The translations under genes and the position numbers were made by a program. Source: Palsa-1248 sp963737835 (lineage in GTDB: Bacteria; Gemmatimonadota; Gemmatimonadetes; Gemmatimonadales; Gemmatimonadaceae). Taken from it: a DNA stretch of 64,000 nucleotides. Shown here one piece after another: positions 34,559 to 42,779 of the stretch. The notes beneath the pieces were generated by a model. That model had not been told where the DNA came from. It did not search any database and saw only the letters and a program-made list of their open reading frames with translations. The stretch covers positions 1,550,001 to 1,614,000 of the forward strand of contig CAVTUH010000001.1 in NCBI GenBank assembly GCA_963737835.1. The letters are read 5' to 3'. Each line of letters opens with the position of its first letter. Position 1 is the stretch's first letter.

Positions 34559-35653
34559 TCACCCCGCCCATTGCGAGCGGTCCCGCGCCACATCCGCCGC
34601 CTGCTGGAGCAGATCGAGCATCGTCGATTCCTTGTACTCGCGGGCCACACGCGCCCGACCGGCGGCGCCCATCGCCGTTCGCTGTCCATTCTGGGCCAGC
34701 AATCCGGCGAGGATCGCCGCCGTTGCAGACGTCTCGCCCGGCGTGAGCAGTGCGCCCGTAATGCCGTCCGCAATGTAGCGTGCCGCAATCGTATCGCGAT
34801 CCGCCAGCACCGGGGTTCGCATGGCCATGAAATCCAGCGTAGCGTACGCGGCACTGTCAGCGGCAGCGACCACCCATCCCACCTCGGCGGCGCGGAGCAC
34901 CGCGAGGTCGTCATCGCGCTCGCCGAGATAACTGATGTGGCGCGTGATACCCAAAGCGGCTGCGTGCATGCGCACATCCTCTTGTCCGAGCGACGGCCCC
35001 AGGATCGCGAGGTGCAGCTCCGGGTGCCGGGGTGCCAGGAGCGCGATGGCGCGCAGCACGCCGGCCATGCGCGGGCGCTGACTCGGCTCGTACACGCACA
35101 CGACGACCCGCGAGCCGGGCCCGCCGCCCAGCGCCGCGGCGCTCACCGCGCGCAGCTCGTCGTAGCGTTCCGTATCGACTCCGATATCGGCGATGAGCGG
35201 CGGACGAGCCCGCGGTACGTGCTCCACGCTCAAGACATCCGTGGCATCCGTGCACACGAAGCCACCGGCGGCGAGTCGAAGCGCCCACCGGGTACGGCGC
35301 CCGAGCGCTGGTCGGCTGCCGGCGGGCACGCGCCGCACGACCCCGCCGCGCCCTGCCAGGCGCATGGCAAGCGCGACCGCTATGTGCTCCGGTTCGGTGT
35401 GGACGAAGACCGTCTCGACGAATTTCTCGCTCAGGATCCGCTGCAGACGCCAGCTGCGGAGCAGCAAGGATCCGCCAGGGGAGAGCGGGATGACGTCGCA
35501 CCCTTCCGCCGCCGCCCGTGCCTCGACCTGGCCATCCCCCGGACAGACGAAGGTGACCTGATAGCCACGCCCGGCCAGCCCACGCGCGGCCGCCGCAAAG
35601 GCGCGCGCGCTGCCAGTCCACTCCGGCGCGGAGTAGTAGAACATGACGCGCAC
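34559..35653 (-). CDS. Glycosyltransferase, GT4-like
   Basis: A 364-residue GT-B protein beginning MRVMFYYSAPEWTGSARAFA, with C-terminal VVCVYEPSQRPRMAGVLRAI and a late donor-binding region around LDFMAMRTPVLADRDTIAAR. The canonical acidic EGFG motif is weak, so this is a divergent member. It is the third gene of the unit starting at the PorX-like regulator, 3 bases after the exporter gene and 9 bases before the next glycosyltransferase, and probably acts on the same surface glycan. Confidence 0.78.
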   Translation of the reverse strand: MRVMFYYSAPEWTGSARAFAAAARGLAGRGYQVTFVCPGDGQVEARAAAEGCDVIPLSPGGSLLLRSWRLQRILSEKFVETVFVHTEPEHIAVALAMRLAGRGGVVRRVPAGSRPALGRRTRWALRLAAGGFVCTDATDVLSVEHVPRARPPLIADIGVDTERYDELRAVSAAALGGGPGSRVVVCVYEPSQRPRMAGVLRAIALLAPRHPELHLAILGPSLGQEDVRMHAAALGITRHISYLGERDDDLAVLRAAEVGWVVAAADSAAYATLDFMAMRTPVLADRDTIAARYIADGITGALLTPGETSATAAILAGLLAQNGQRTAMGAAGRARVAREYKESTMLDLLQQAADVARDRSQWAG

Positions 35654-35656
35654 GCG

Positions 35657-37696
35657 TCAGCTCGAGCTACCGTTGGCGGCCGCCCCGTCGAGGGCCTCCG
35701 CTTCGACGCCCTCACCGTCGCGGAATTGGAGCGCGTAGAGGCGGTGGTACGCACCGCGCAGAGCCAGCAACTCGTCGTGCGTGCCGCGTTCGACGACGCG
35801 GCCGCGCTCCAGCACGAGGATCTGGTTGGCGTGGACCACGGTCGACAGGCGGTGTGCTATGACGAAGACGGTGCGGCCGGTCAGCAATCGATCGATCGCC
35901 TCCTGCACCAGCCGCTCGCTCTCGGTGTCGAGCGACGATGTGGCCTCATCCAGAATGAGAATCGGTGGATCCCTGAGCAGCGCCCGAGCGATGGCCAGAC
36001 GCTGCCGCTGTCCACCGGACAGGCGCGTACCGCGTTCACCGAGCACGGTGTCGTATCCCTGCGGGAGCTCCGTGATGAACCCGTGGGCGTTGGCGGCATG
36101 GGCCGCCTGCTCGACCTCGCTGTCGCTGTACTGCCCGTCGCCGCCGTAGGCAATGTTGCGTCGTACGGAGTCGTTGAACAACACCGTGTCCTGACTCACG
36201 ATCCCGGTGAGGCTCCGCAAGGCCGGCAACGCGATGTCGCGCGTATCGACGCCGCCGAGGATGATCCGGCCTGCCGTCGGCTCGGCGAATCGGGGGATGA
36301 GGTCGACGAGCGTGCTCTTCCCGGCGCCGCTCGCCCCGACGATCGCGACGACATCGCCTCGCCGCGCGGTGAACGATACGTCGATCAGCACCGGGTCGCG
36401 CTCTGGCGCGTAGGCGAAGCACACGCCGTCGAACTGCACCGAGTCGAAGGCGGCGTCCGCCGTTCGCGTCCCGCGATCGGTCGCCGTCTCCGTCGGCTCA
36501 TCGAGGATCTCGAAGAAGCGTTCCGCCGCCGCGAACGAGGCTTGCGCTGTTGTCGGGATCAACGTCACCTGCTTGAGCGGCTGCAACGTCTTCAACAACA
36601 CCGCGAGGAAGACGATGAGCTGCGAGCCCAGGAGCGTGTGATCGACCAACACCTCGCGCGCCGCGATCCAGAGGAGGCCGGCCGCCACGATCGTGCCCAG
36701 AATCTCCGTGATGGGCTGCGACAGCAACGCGAGCTTGGTCACCCGAACGAGCGCCTGCGAATACCGACCGCTCGCCTCCTCGAAGCGCTGCTCCTCGTAC
36801 GGCTCGCCTCGGAACGACTTGACGAGCCGCATGCCGGCCACCACCTCCTGCAGCACGCTCATCATCTCGCCATAGTCCTCCCGCAGGCGTCGGTAGTTCT
36901 TCCGTAGCCGGCGCAGCAGCGGCTGCAGGATGCCCGTGACCGCAGGAGCCACGACCAGCGAGATGAGCGACAGACGCCAGGAGATCGCGAACATCACCGC
37001 GAGGTTGACGATGATGAACGCGATGTTCTGGAACCCGGAAGTCACCAGCTGCGTGATGAGAGCCTTGGTCTGATCCGTATCGACCAGGATCCTGGCGGTG
37101 ATCTGACCGCCTCGCGTCCGCGTGAAATAGGGTAGCGGCAACCTCGCGAGGTGCGCGTACACCGAGTTGCGCATGTCGCGGGTGACGTACTCCTGTAGCT
37201 GCGCGCCCAGGTTGCCGCCGAGCCAGACGAAGATGTTCTTGGCCGTCACCGCGACGAGGATGATCACGATCACGACCTGCAGCGACCCCATCTTGTCGGC
37301 GGGTTTGAGCAGTGACCCAATGGTGAGGCTCAGGAACTGCGTCAGTGGCCCCGTACCCACGGGCAATGGCTGATCCCCGAACAGCGATTGGAGAAAGGGG
37401 ATCAGCATCGCGAAGGAGAAGCCATCGAGCCCCGCGGCGAGGATGCTGGATGCGATCGCGGAGACCATGAGCCACCGGTGCGGCCGCAGGAATGCGAGCA
37501 GCCGACGATACATCACGCGCTGCGATGACGCGCCTACCTCGCCGTCCTCCGTGCCGCCCTTGCTCCGAGGCGGCGGAGGCTGGCCGGGAGCTACCGGGCG
37601 TGCCGGTGGTGAGGCAGCCGGGCCGGTGGCCACGCTGGTCGTCTCGGATCCCGCGTCGGACGACGTCGTCGGCACCCGTACGGGCGCGGCGCTCAT
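35657..37696 (-). CDS. MsbA-like lipid ABC exporter
   Basis: A 679-residue half-transporter. A Pro/Gly-rich cytoplasmic tail (1-60) precedes six helices (about 75-370). The ATPase has Walker A GASGAGKSTL, Q-loop GIVSQDTVLFNDSV, signature LSGGQRQRLAIARALL, Walker B ILILDEATSSLD and VIAHRLSTV. RTRGGQITARILVDTDQ is the typical coupling segment of lipid flippases. The setting, with two glycosyltransferases and an LpxL-like enzyme, suggests flipping of lipid A-core or another glycolipid, but drug-type exporters look alike in sequence. Confidence 0.88.
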   Translation of the reverse strand: MSAAPVRVPTTSSDAGSETTSVATGPAASPPARPVAPGQPPPPRSKGGTEDGEVGASSQRVMYRRLLAFLRPHRWLMVSAIASSILAAGLDGFSFAMLIPFLQSLFGDQPLPVGTGPLTQFLSLTIGSLLKPADKMGSLQVVIVIILVAVTAKNIFVWLGGNLGAQLQEYVTRDMRNSVYAHLARLPLPYFTRTRGGQITARILVDTDQTKALITQLVTSGFQNIAFIIVNLAVMFAISWRLSLISLVVAPAVTGILQPLLRRLRKNYRRLREDYGEMMSVLQEVVAGMRLVKSFRGEPYEEQRFEEASGRYSQALVRVTKLALLSQPITEILGTIVAAGLLWIAAREVLVDHTLLGSQLIVFLAVLLKTLQPLKQVTLIPTTAQASFAAAERFFEILDEPTETATDRGTRTADAAFDSVQFDGVCFAYAPERDPVLIDVSFTARRGDVVAIVGASGAGKSTLVDLIPRFAEPTAGRIILGGVDTRDIALPALRSLTGIVSQDTVLFNDSVRRNIAYGGDGQYSDSEVEQAAHAANAHGFITELPQGYDTVLGERGTRLSGGQRQRLAIARALLRDPPILILDEATSSLDTESERLVQEAIDRLLTGRTVFVIAHRLSTVVHANQILVLERGRVVERGTHDELLALRGAYHRLYALQFRDGEGVEAEALDGAAANGSSS

Positions 37697-37717
37697 GCCA
37701 GGAACTCGATGCCCCCG

Positions 37718-39323
37718 TTATCGCCGCGGTGTGAGCAGCGCCACGGGGAGGATGACCTCTTCGGGCGTGACCCCGCCATGCAGGAAAGACCCTCGGTACC
37801 GACTCTGATACTCCCGCAGCTTCGTCGGGTACACGAAGAACGAATCACCGGCAGCGAGCAGCGTATGCGCCCCTAGCGCCCGGTGCGGCAGACGGAGCTC
37901 ATCCGCGTCGGGGAACAGGAGGGCTTGCTCCGGACGCTCGGCGCGCACGTCCTCACCGAACTTGTACCGCAGATTCGCGGTCGCATCGCGCTTGGCGTAC
38001 ACCGTTGCCGGCGTCTGACAGTGGATGGAGCCGTGATCACTGGTCAGGAGCACCGTGATGCGACGGCGCGCGGCTTCCTTCAGCACTCCGAGCAGGGCGG
38101 ACCGCTGGAACCACTGCACCGTCAACTGTCGGAGCGCGATCTCGTCGCGGGCGACCTCGTACAGAATGGCCGACTCGCTGCGCCCGTGCGTCAGCAGGTC
38201 CACGAAGTTGAACACGAACGCCGAGACGCCGTCGGGGGCGATAGCCGCGTGCAACCGACGCTCGAGATCGTCGGAATCCGCCGCAGTGGAGATCTTGGCG
38301 TAGCGCACCGGCGTTTGGCGCCCGAGCTCGACCAGCTGGGCGTCCAGCAGCTCGCGCTCGTGTGCGTTGAGGGTCTCGTCGTCACGAGCGCCGGGGCCCC
38401 ACCAATCCGGAAACCGCGCCGCGATCTCTCCCGGGAACAGTCCGCTGAACAGCGAGTTTCGCGCGTAGGGCGTCGCGGTCGGCAGTACCGAGAAGTGGTG
38501 GGTGACTTCGACGTCGAATTGTGGAGCGAGGAGCGGCTCGAGCGCCATCCACTGATCGAGTCGGAGACAATCGACCACGATGAACACCGCCGCGCGATCG
38601 CGAGCGAGTATCGGGACGAGGAACTCGCCGATGACATCCACGGACAGCGGCGGGCGATCTCCCTCGAGGTGGCGCAGCCACGCGGGGTACGCAGTGGCCA
38701 TGAACGTCGCGAATTCGCGATGCATGTCCGCGTAGAGGCCGCGCAACGACTCGTAGAGTCCCATCTCGCCAGCGGCCGCCAACTCGACGTCCCAGGACAT
38801 CAACTCGCTGTAGCGCTCGATCCAGCCACGCCAGTCCAGCGGGCGCGCCCGCTCGAGCTCGATCGCGCGAAAGCGATCGACGAATCGCCGTGCCAGGGCC
38901 TGCTGCCGGATCCGCGGGCCCTCCAGAATGCGGCGAACCGCGGTGAGGACCTGCCGTGGATTGATGGGCTTTGTGATGTAGTCGCGGACGTTGGCACCGA
39001 TCGCCTCGGTCAACGTCGCGTCCTCTTCACTCTTGGTCACCATCACAACGGGCACATTGGGCGCCAGCTCACGGAGCTCTCGATACGCAGCGAGTCCGCG
39101 CTTGCCCGGCATTCTGCTCATCGAGCAGGACCACGTCAAACGCGCGGCGACGGAGCAGCTCGATGCCATCGTCGGCGTTGGTTGCGAGCTCCACGTCGTA
39201 CCCGCTTTGCTGCAAGAATATGCGATGCGACTGCAAGAGATCAGCCTCATCGTCGATCCACAACACGGACTTACGAACGACGGTTGTTTGCAGCATCGAC
39301 GGGGACGCGGACGAAGATGGCAT
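37718..39323 (-). CDS. PorX-like response regulator with PglZ domain (single-base frameshift)
   Basis: A receiver domain (SVLWIDDEADLLQSHRIFL, phospho-Asp 68 in FDVVLLDEQ, KPINPRQV lysine) is joined through a helical linker to a PglZ alkaline-phosphatase-like domain from about residue 210. The PglZ domain has VDCLRLDQW, the nucleophile loop PTATPYARNSLFSG and LLTSDHGS. This is the architecture of PorX, which controls type IX secretion in Bacteroidota and cleaves cyclic oligonucleotides. The frame breaks at 39112-39113, where dropping one T (A on the coding strand) joins LLDEQ to MPGKRGLAAY. Repaired length is about 534 residues. A TACATT box lies 9 bases before the ATG. Confidence 0.82.
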
Positions 39324-39362
39324 CTCGTGCGGAATGTACCGTTGCACTCTACATTCGTGTAG
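39324..39362. promoter_or_regulatory. Divergent promoter region with two TACATT boxes
   Basis: The 39 bases between the PorX-like ATG (minus) and the GTG at 39363 (plus) contain TACATT on each strand: plus strand 39350-39355, 7 bases before the GTG, and minus strand 39333-39338, 9 bases before the ATG. No ribosome sites are present, so both messages may be leaderless, with start points nearly abutting. Confidence 0.45.
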
Positions 39363-39770
39363 GTGCTCGGCGCTCTCCCGCCTTACGCCCTTACGGCGCC
39401 AATGTTCCCCCTGCCCGCCCTCGCTGACCTCGCCGGACGGCGGCAGTTGGGCGGGGATCGCGAGGTCGCGCTCGCGGCGCTGGTGTGCGCGCATCTCGTG
39501 GTCGGGGTCCTGCCGGATCGCGCGCTGCCGGTTGAGGCATGCACCCGGCGTGTGGCGGGCGCTCGCGCGTGGCTGGCGACCATCGCGCTTCCGGCCGGTG
39601 CTCGCACCGCCTGTGCCCGCGTCATCGATGCGACCGGCCACGGCGATGTCCCCGCGCTTCGGCAGACGCTCCGGAATCTGCTCGACAGCGTGGGGGGTTC
39701 TCTGGATACGCCCTCGAGGCGGGAGTTGGAGCGCCTCCTCGCCGCGCTGCTCGTCAAACCGGCCGCCTGA
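39363..39770 (+). CDS. Small helical protein of unknown function
   Basis: A 135-residue Ala/Leu/Arg-rich protein. If translated from GTG 39363 it begins MLGALPPYALTAPMFPLP; an internal ATG at 39402 is an alternative. The sequence (LAGRRQLGGDREVALAALVC, RALPVEACTRRVAGARAWL, SRRELERLLAALLV) is predicted to be wholly helical. No family recognised. It lies directly upstream of the DnaB-C-domain ATPase and may be its partner. Confidence 0.45.
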   Translation: MLGALPPYALTAPMFPLPALADLAGRRQLGGDREVALAALVCAHLVVGVLPDRALPVEACTRRVAGARAWLATIALPAGARTACARVIDATGHGDVPALRQTLRNLLDSVGGSLDTPSRRELERLLAALLVKPAA

Positions 39771-39879
39771 CCCACACCCTCGGTCGGTCGTCCTGCCCGA
39801 GAGGTTCACCGAGTCCCCGGGCGGCCGTACGTCGACCTCCCAACCCCGATTTCCCCGTCCACCGACCGCTGGTCGCTTC

Positions 39880-40725
39880 GTGTCCCGCTCAACCGACATC
39901 TCGCCGCTGTCGCAACTCATTCGACGCATCGACGCACGGTCGGACGGGACGCGTCCCGCCGACACGGTACCCACCGGCTTTCCGAGCGTCGACCAGTTTC
40001 TCGGTGGCGGGATGCGCTGCGGCGACCTCGTCGTCCTGGGCGGCGATGTCAGCAGCGGCAAATCGGCGCTCGCCCTTGCCATGGCGTTGCGCGCCGCGCT
40101 CTCCGGCGTGCCCGTCGTGTTCTTCACCGGCGAGGCCACGACCGACCGGGTCCTCGAGCGCATGCTGGCGCTCGAAGGACGCGCACGCATCGACGACATG
40201 CGTCGGGGATCGCTCGACGAGGCGACCAGAGCCAGCGTCGGAGCCGCCGCCCTACGGTTGCGCGACGTCTCGCCCATGGTCGAACGATTGCCACCCGGTG
40301 TCGAGGGACTCACCGAGGCGATTCGGTCACGCGGCGATCTCCAGCTGGTCGTCGTCGATGCCCTGCAGACGCTCAGCACCGGGCGCACCGTGCAGGAAGA
40401 GGAACTAGCGTCAGCCGTCCGTACGCTCAAGACCGTCGCGGTCGACCTCGGCGTGGCCATGCTGCTCGTCACGCATCTCGACGCGCGCGTCCGTGAGCGC
40501 TCGGACCGGCGGCCGACGCTTGATGACTTCGGCGTCCTCCATGCCGTCAAGCAGCACGCCGACCTCGTGCTCGGTCTCTATCGCGAGGAGATGTATCAGG
40601 GCGGCCTGACCGTTGAAGGCGCGACCGAGCTCCTGGCGCTCAAAAATCGCAACGGCCCGACCGGCTACGTGGATCTGTATTTCTACAAGCAGTGGATGCG
40701 GTTTGAAGATCTGATGGAACGCTAG
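39880..40725 (+). CDS. DnaB/RadA-type RecA-fold ATPase without N-terminal domain
   Basis: A 281-residue protein consisting almost only of the DnaB helicase C-terminal (RecA-like) domain. PTGFPSVDQFLGGGMRCGDL leads to Walker A GGDVSSGKSALALAMAL, followed by VVFFTGEATTDRVLERMLAL, Walker B LQLVVVDALQTLSTG, a conserved VKQHADLVLGLYREE and the arginine-finger region LALKNRNGPTGYVDLYF. The N-terminal collar domain and DnaG interaction part are missing, so it is unlikely to be the main replicative helicase. The start is uncertain (GTG 39880 assumed). Its stop TAG lies in the following repeat. Confidence 0.7.
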   Translation: MSRSTDISPLSQLIRRIDARSDGTRPADTVPTGFPSVDQFLGGGMRCGDLVVLGGDVSSGKSALALAMALRAALSGVPVVFFTGEATTDRVLERMLALEGRARIDDMRRGSLDEATRASVGAAALRLRDVSPMVERLPPGVEGLTEAIRSRGDLQLVVVDALQTLSTGRTVQEEELASAVRTLKTVAVDLGVAMLLVTHLDARVRERSDRRPTLDDFGVLHAVKQHADLVLGLYREEMYQGGLTVEGATELLALKNRNGPTGYVDLYFYKQWMRFEDLMER

Positions 40726-40847
40726 ACGTTGGACGTTAGACGTTGGACGTTAGAGACAAACCTCGGGGCCAGTGAAGTGCACCGCTGCCGGCCCCGAGGT
40801 TTCTTTCCAACGTCTAACATTTAGCGTCCAACGTCTAACGTCTAACC
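40723..40847. repeat. Family 1 hairpin element, copy 1
   Basis: The left arm holds four tandem heptamers GACGTTR, then GAGACAAACCTCGGGGCC. The right arm is the inverted counterpart, GGCCCCGAGGTTTCTTT followed by inverted heptamers (CCAACGTCTAAC and variants). The arms can pair over about 50 bases around a 20-base loop. The inner GC stem followed by TTTCTTT looks like a rho-independent terminator. It supplies the TAG of the upstream ATPase gene (40723-40725) and ends 25 bases before yebC. Confidence 0.85.
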
Positions 40848-40859
40848 CCCGGCCCCCTG

Positions 40860-40865
40860 TATCTT
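40860..40865 (+). promoter_or_regulatory. Putative -10 box for yebC-ruvCA
   Basis: TATCTT ends 7 bases before the yebC ATG (40873); no ribosome site intervenes. The upstream family 1 hairpin would isolate this unit from the preceding gene. Confidence 0.45.
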
Positions 40866-40872
40866 TTCCACT

Positions 40873-41616
40873 ATGGCAGGTCACAGCAAATGGAAACAGA
40901 TCAAGCACTACAAGGCTGCGGCCGACGCGAAGCGCGGGGCCCAGTTCACCAAGCTCATTCGTGAAATCACCGTGGCGGCGAAGCAGGGTGGCGGTGACCC
41001 GGGCGGCAACCCGCGGCTGCGAACCGCGATCGAGAACGCGCGCGCGGCGTCGATGCCGAAGGAAAACATCGAACGGGCCGTGAAGAAGGGCACCGGCGAG
41101 CTCGAAGGCGTCCAGTACACTGAGGTCATGTACGAGGGGTTCGGCCCGGGCGGCGTCGCGCTCATGATCCAGACGGTGACCGACAATCCTACGCGCACGG
41201 TGGCCGAGATCCGCCACAAGCTGTCACGCGGAGGCGGGAATCTCGGCGCCACCAACTCGGTCGCCTGGATGTTCGACCGCAAGGGCCAGATCTACCTCGA
41301 CGCGACCGCCCACGAGGAAGACGCCGTCCTCGAGGTTGCGCTGGACGCCGGTGCCGAGGACGTTCGTCGCGAGGACGATCAATTCGTGGTCACCACCGAC
41401 GCGGCGACCGTGCACTCGGTGCGCACTGCGATCGACGCGAAGGGGATCCGGGTGGTCGAGAGCGAAGTCGCATGGATCCCGAAAACCACCGTGCGCGTCG
41501 AAGGCAAGACCGCAGAGTCGCTCGTCAAGCTGCTCGAGGAGCTCGAGGAGCTCGAGGACGTGCAAAAGGTCGACGCGAATTTCGACATGGATGTCGCAGA
41601 CATGGCGCGTGCGTGA
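40873..41616 (+). CDS. yebC: YebC/PmpR family protein
   Basis: A 247-residue protein of the widespread YebC family, which binds DNA as a regulator and also relieves ribosome stalling on difficult proline motifs. Family landmarks are MAGHSKWKQIKHYKAAADA, KRGAQFTKLIREI, EVMYEGFGPGGVAL and GNLGATNSVAWMF. Length is normal. Its TGA overlaps the GTG of ruvC, the common yebC-ruvC arrangement. Confidence 0.95.
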   Translation: MAGHSKWKQIKHYKAAADAKRGAQFTKLIREITVAAKQGGGDPGGNPRLRTAIENARAASMPKENIERAVKKGTGELEGVQYTEVMYEGFGPGGVALMIQTVTDNPTRTVAEIRHKLSRGGGNLGATNSVAWMFDRKGQIYLDATAHEEDAVLEVALDAGAEDVRREDDQFVVTTDAATVHSVRTAIDAKGIRVVESEVAWIPKTTVRVEGKTAESLVKLLEELEELEDVQKVDANFDMDVADMARA

Positions 41617-42143
41617 CCATTCTCGGCCTCGATCCCGGCACCGCAGCCACGGGGTATGGAGTCGTCCGGCGGGTCGACGGCCCGCGTCAAGCCGTCCTGG
41701 TCGAGTGCGGCGTCATTCGAACGCGGCCTCGTGACCCGCTGCCCAAACGATTGCGGGACATCTATGACGGGGTCGTCGAATTGATCGAGCGACATCACCC
41801 CGACGCCTTGGTGGTCGAGGATGTGTTCTATGCGCGGAATGTGCGCACGACTGTGGTCCTCGGCCACGCGCGAGGCGTGGTGCTGTTAGCGGGGGCGCGC
41901 GCAGGCATCGAGGTCCATGAGTTTGCGCCTGCAGCGATCAAGAAAGCCGTCGTCGGCACTGGTGCGGCCACCAAGGCCCAAGTGCAGTTCATGCTGACGC
42001 GACTGCTCCGCCTGCGATCGGCCCCCTATCCATCCGACGCTGCCGACGGCGTGGCGGCTGCGCTGACCTATTGCCTGAGGACCCCCTTCGGCGCCCACGG
42101 GTCATCACCAGAGACGCACGCGGCACGCGTCGCGCTGCCGTGA
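41613..42143 (+). CDS. ruvC: Holliday junction endonuclease RuvC
   Basis: A 176-residue RNase H-fold nuclease that resolves Holliday junctions. Catalytic acidic residues are visible: D7 in ILGLDPGTAATG, E near 70 in ALVVEDVFYARN and the C-terminal pair in PSDAADGVAAAL. It starts at a GTG overlapping the yebC stop; its own TGA overlaps the GTG of ruvA. The C-terminal 20 residues are a polar extension. Confidence 0.95.
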   Translation: MTILGLDPGTAATGYGVVRRVDGPRQAVLVECGVIRTRPRDPLPKRLRDIYDGVVELIERHHPDALVVEDVFYARNVRTTVVLGHARGVVLLAGARAGIEVHEFAPAAIKKAVVGTGAATKAQVQFMLTRLLRLRSAPYPSDAADGVAAALTYCLRTPFGAHGSSPETHAARVALP

Positions 42144-42727
42144 TTTCACGAGTCACGGGACGGCTCCTCGGCAAGGATATCGACCGCGCGGAGATCCTCA
42201 CCTCTGGCGGCGTGGCCTACGACCTGGCAGTGCCGCTCACAACCTTTGAAGCGCTGCCGGCGACAGGTCATGACGTCACGCTGCACACCCACCTCGTGGT
42301 CAAGGAGGACGGCTGGCAGCTGTTCGGCTTCGCCAGGCCCTACGATCGGCAGGTGTTTCGGGCCGTCCTGGGAGCAAAGGGAATCGGCCCCTCGCTTGCG
42401 CTGAGCCTTCTGTCGACGCTGTCGAGCGAGCGACTCGTTCGGGCGATCCGGGAGCGGGACGTCCCCACCCTGCGAAGCGTCCCGCGCGTTGGCAAGAAGA
42501 CCGCCGACCAATTGGTGCTCGACCTGGCTGACAAGTTGGAAGCACTGTTCGAGGCAGATCAGCCCGCGCGCCCAGCTGCTCCGGCCGTCGACGAGGCCGT
42601 TCTCGGTCTCGTGCGCCTTGGCTATGCGCGCAGCGACGCGGAACGTGCCGTCCGGGCGGTGGTCGACGGCAGCGGCGTGCGCCCCGCCGCAGAGATGATT
42701 CGGGCCGCGCTCAGCCAGATGAGGTGA
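42140..42727 (+). CDS. ruvA: Holliday junction DNA-binding protein RuvA
   Basis: A 195-residue protein with domain I (VISRVTGRLLGKDIDRAEIL), the helix-hairpin-helix repeats of domain II (LGAKGIGPSLALSLLSTL and LRSVPRVGKKTADQLVLDL) and the RuvB-contacting domain III (AVLGLVRLGYARSDAERAV). RuvA tetramers hold the four-way junction and load RuvB. GTG start overlaps ruvC. ruvB follows after 52 bases with its own promoter-like box. Confidence 0.95.
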   Translation: MISRVTGRLLGKDIDRAEILTSGGVAYDLAVPLTTFEALPATGHDVTLHTHLVVKEDGWQLFGFARPYDRQVFRAVLGAKGIGPSLALSLLSTLSSERLVRAIRERDVPTLRSVPRVGKKTADQLVLDLADKLEALFEADQPARPAAPAVDEAVLGLVRLGYARSDAERAVRAVVDGSGVRPAAEMIRAALSQMR

Positions 42728-42764
42728 TGGAAGGCTAGACGCTAGTTCGGCCTTCATTCGGTGG

Positions 42765-42770
42765 TATATT
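42765..42770 (+). promoter_or_regulatory. Putative -10 box for ruvB
   Basis: TATATT ends 9 bases before the ruvB ATG; the intervening CTACCAGCC is not a ribosome site. A CTAGACGCTAG just upstream (42735-42745) may be a remnant of a family 1 arm. Confidence 0.4.
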
Positions 42771-42779
42771 CTACCAGCC

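Noticed and set aside
33995..36907. A 970-codon open frame on the plus strand
   Set aside because: It is antisense to two glycosyltransferases and the ABC exporter, which have clear motifs. Long antisense frames are expected at this G+C content, and its translation is Arg/His-rich without motifs.
37718..39323. PglZ as part of a BREX phage-defence island
   Set aside because: The PglZ domain is fused to a receiver as in PorX, and no brx or pgl methylase genes surround it.
40723..40847. CRISPR-like array from regular short repeats
   Set aside because: Units are 7 nt with no spacers, arms are inverted, and no cas gene is present.
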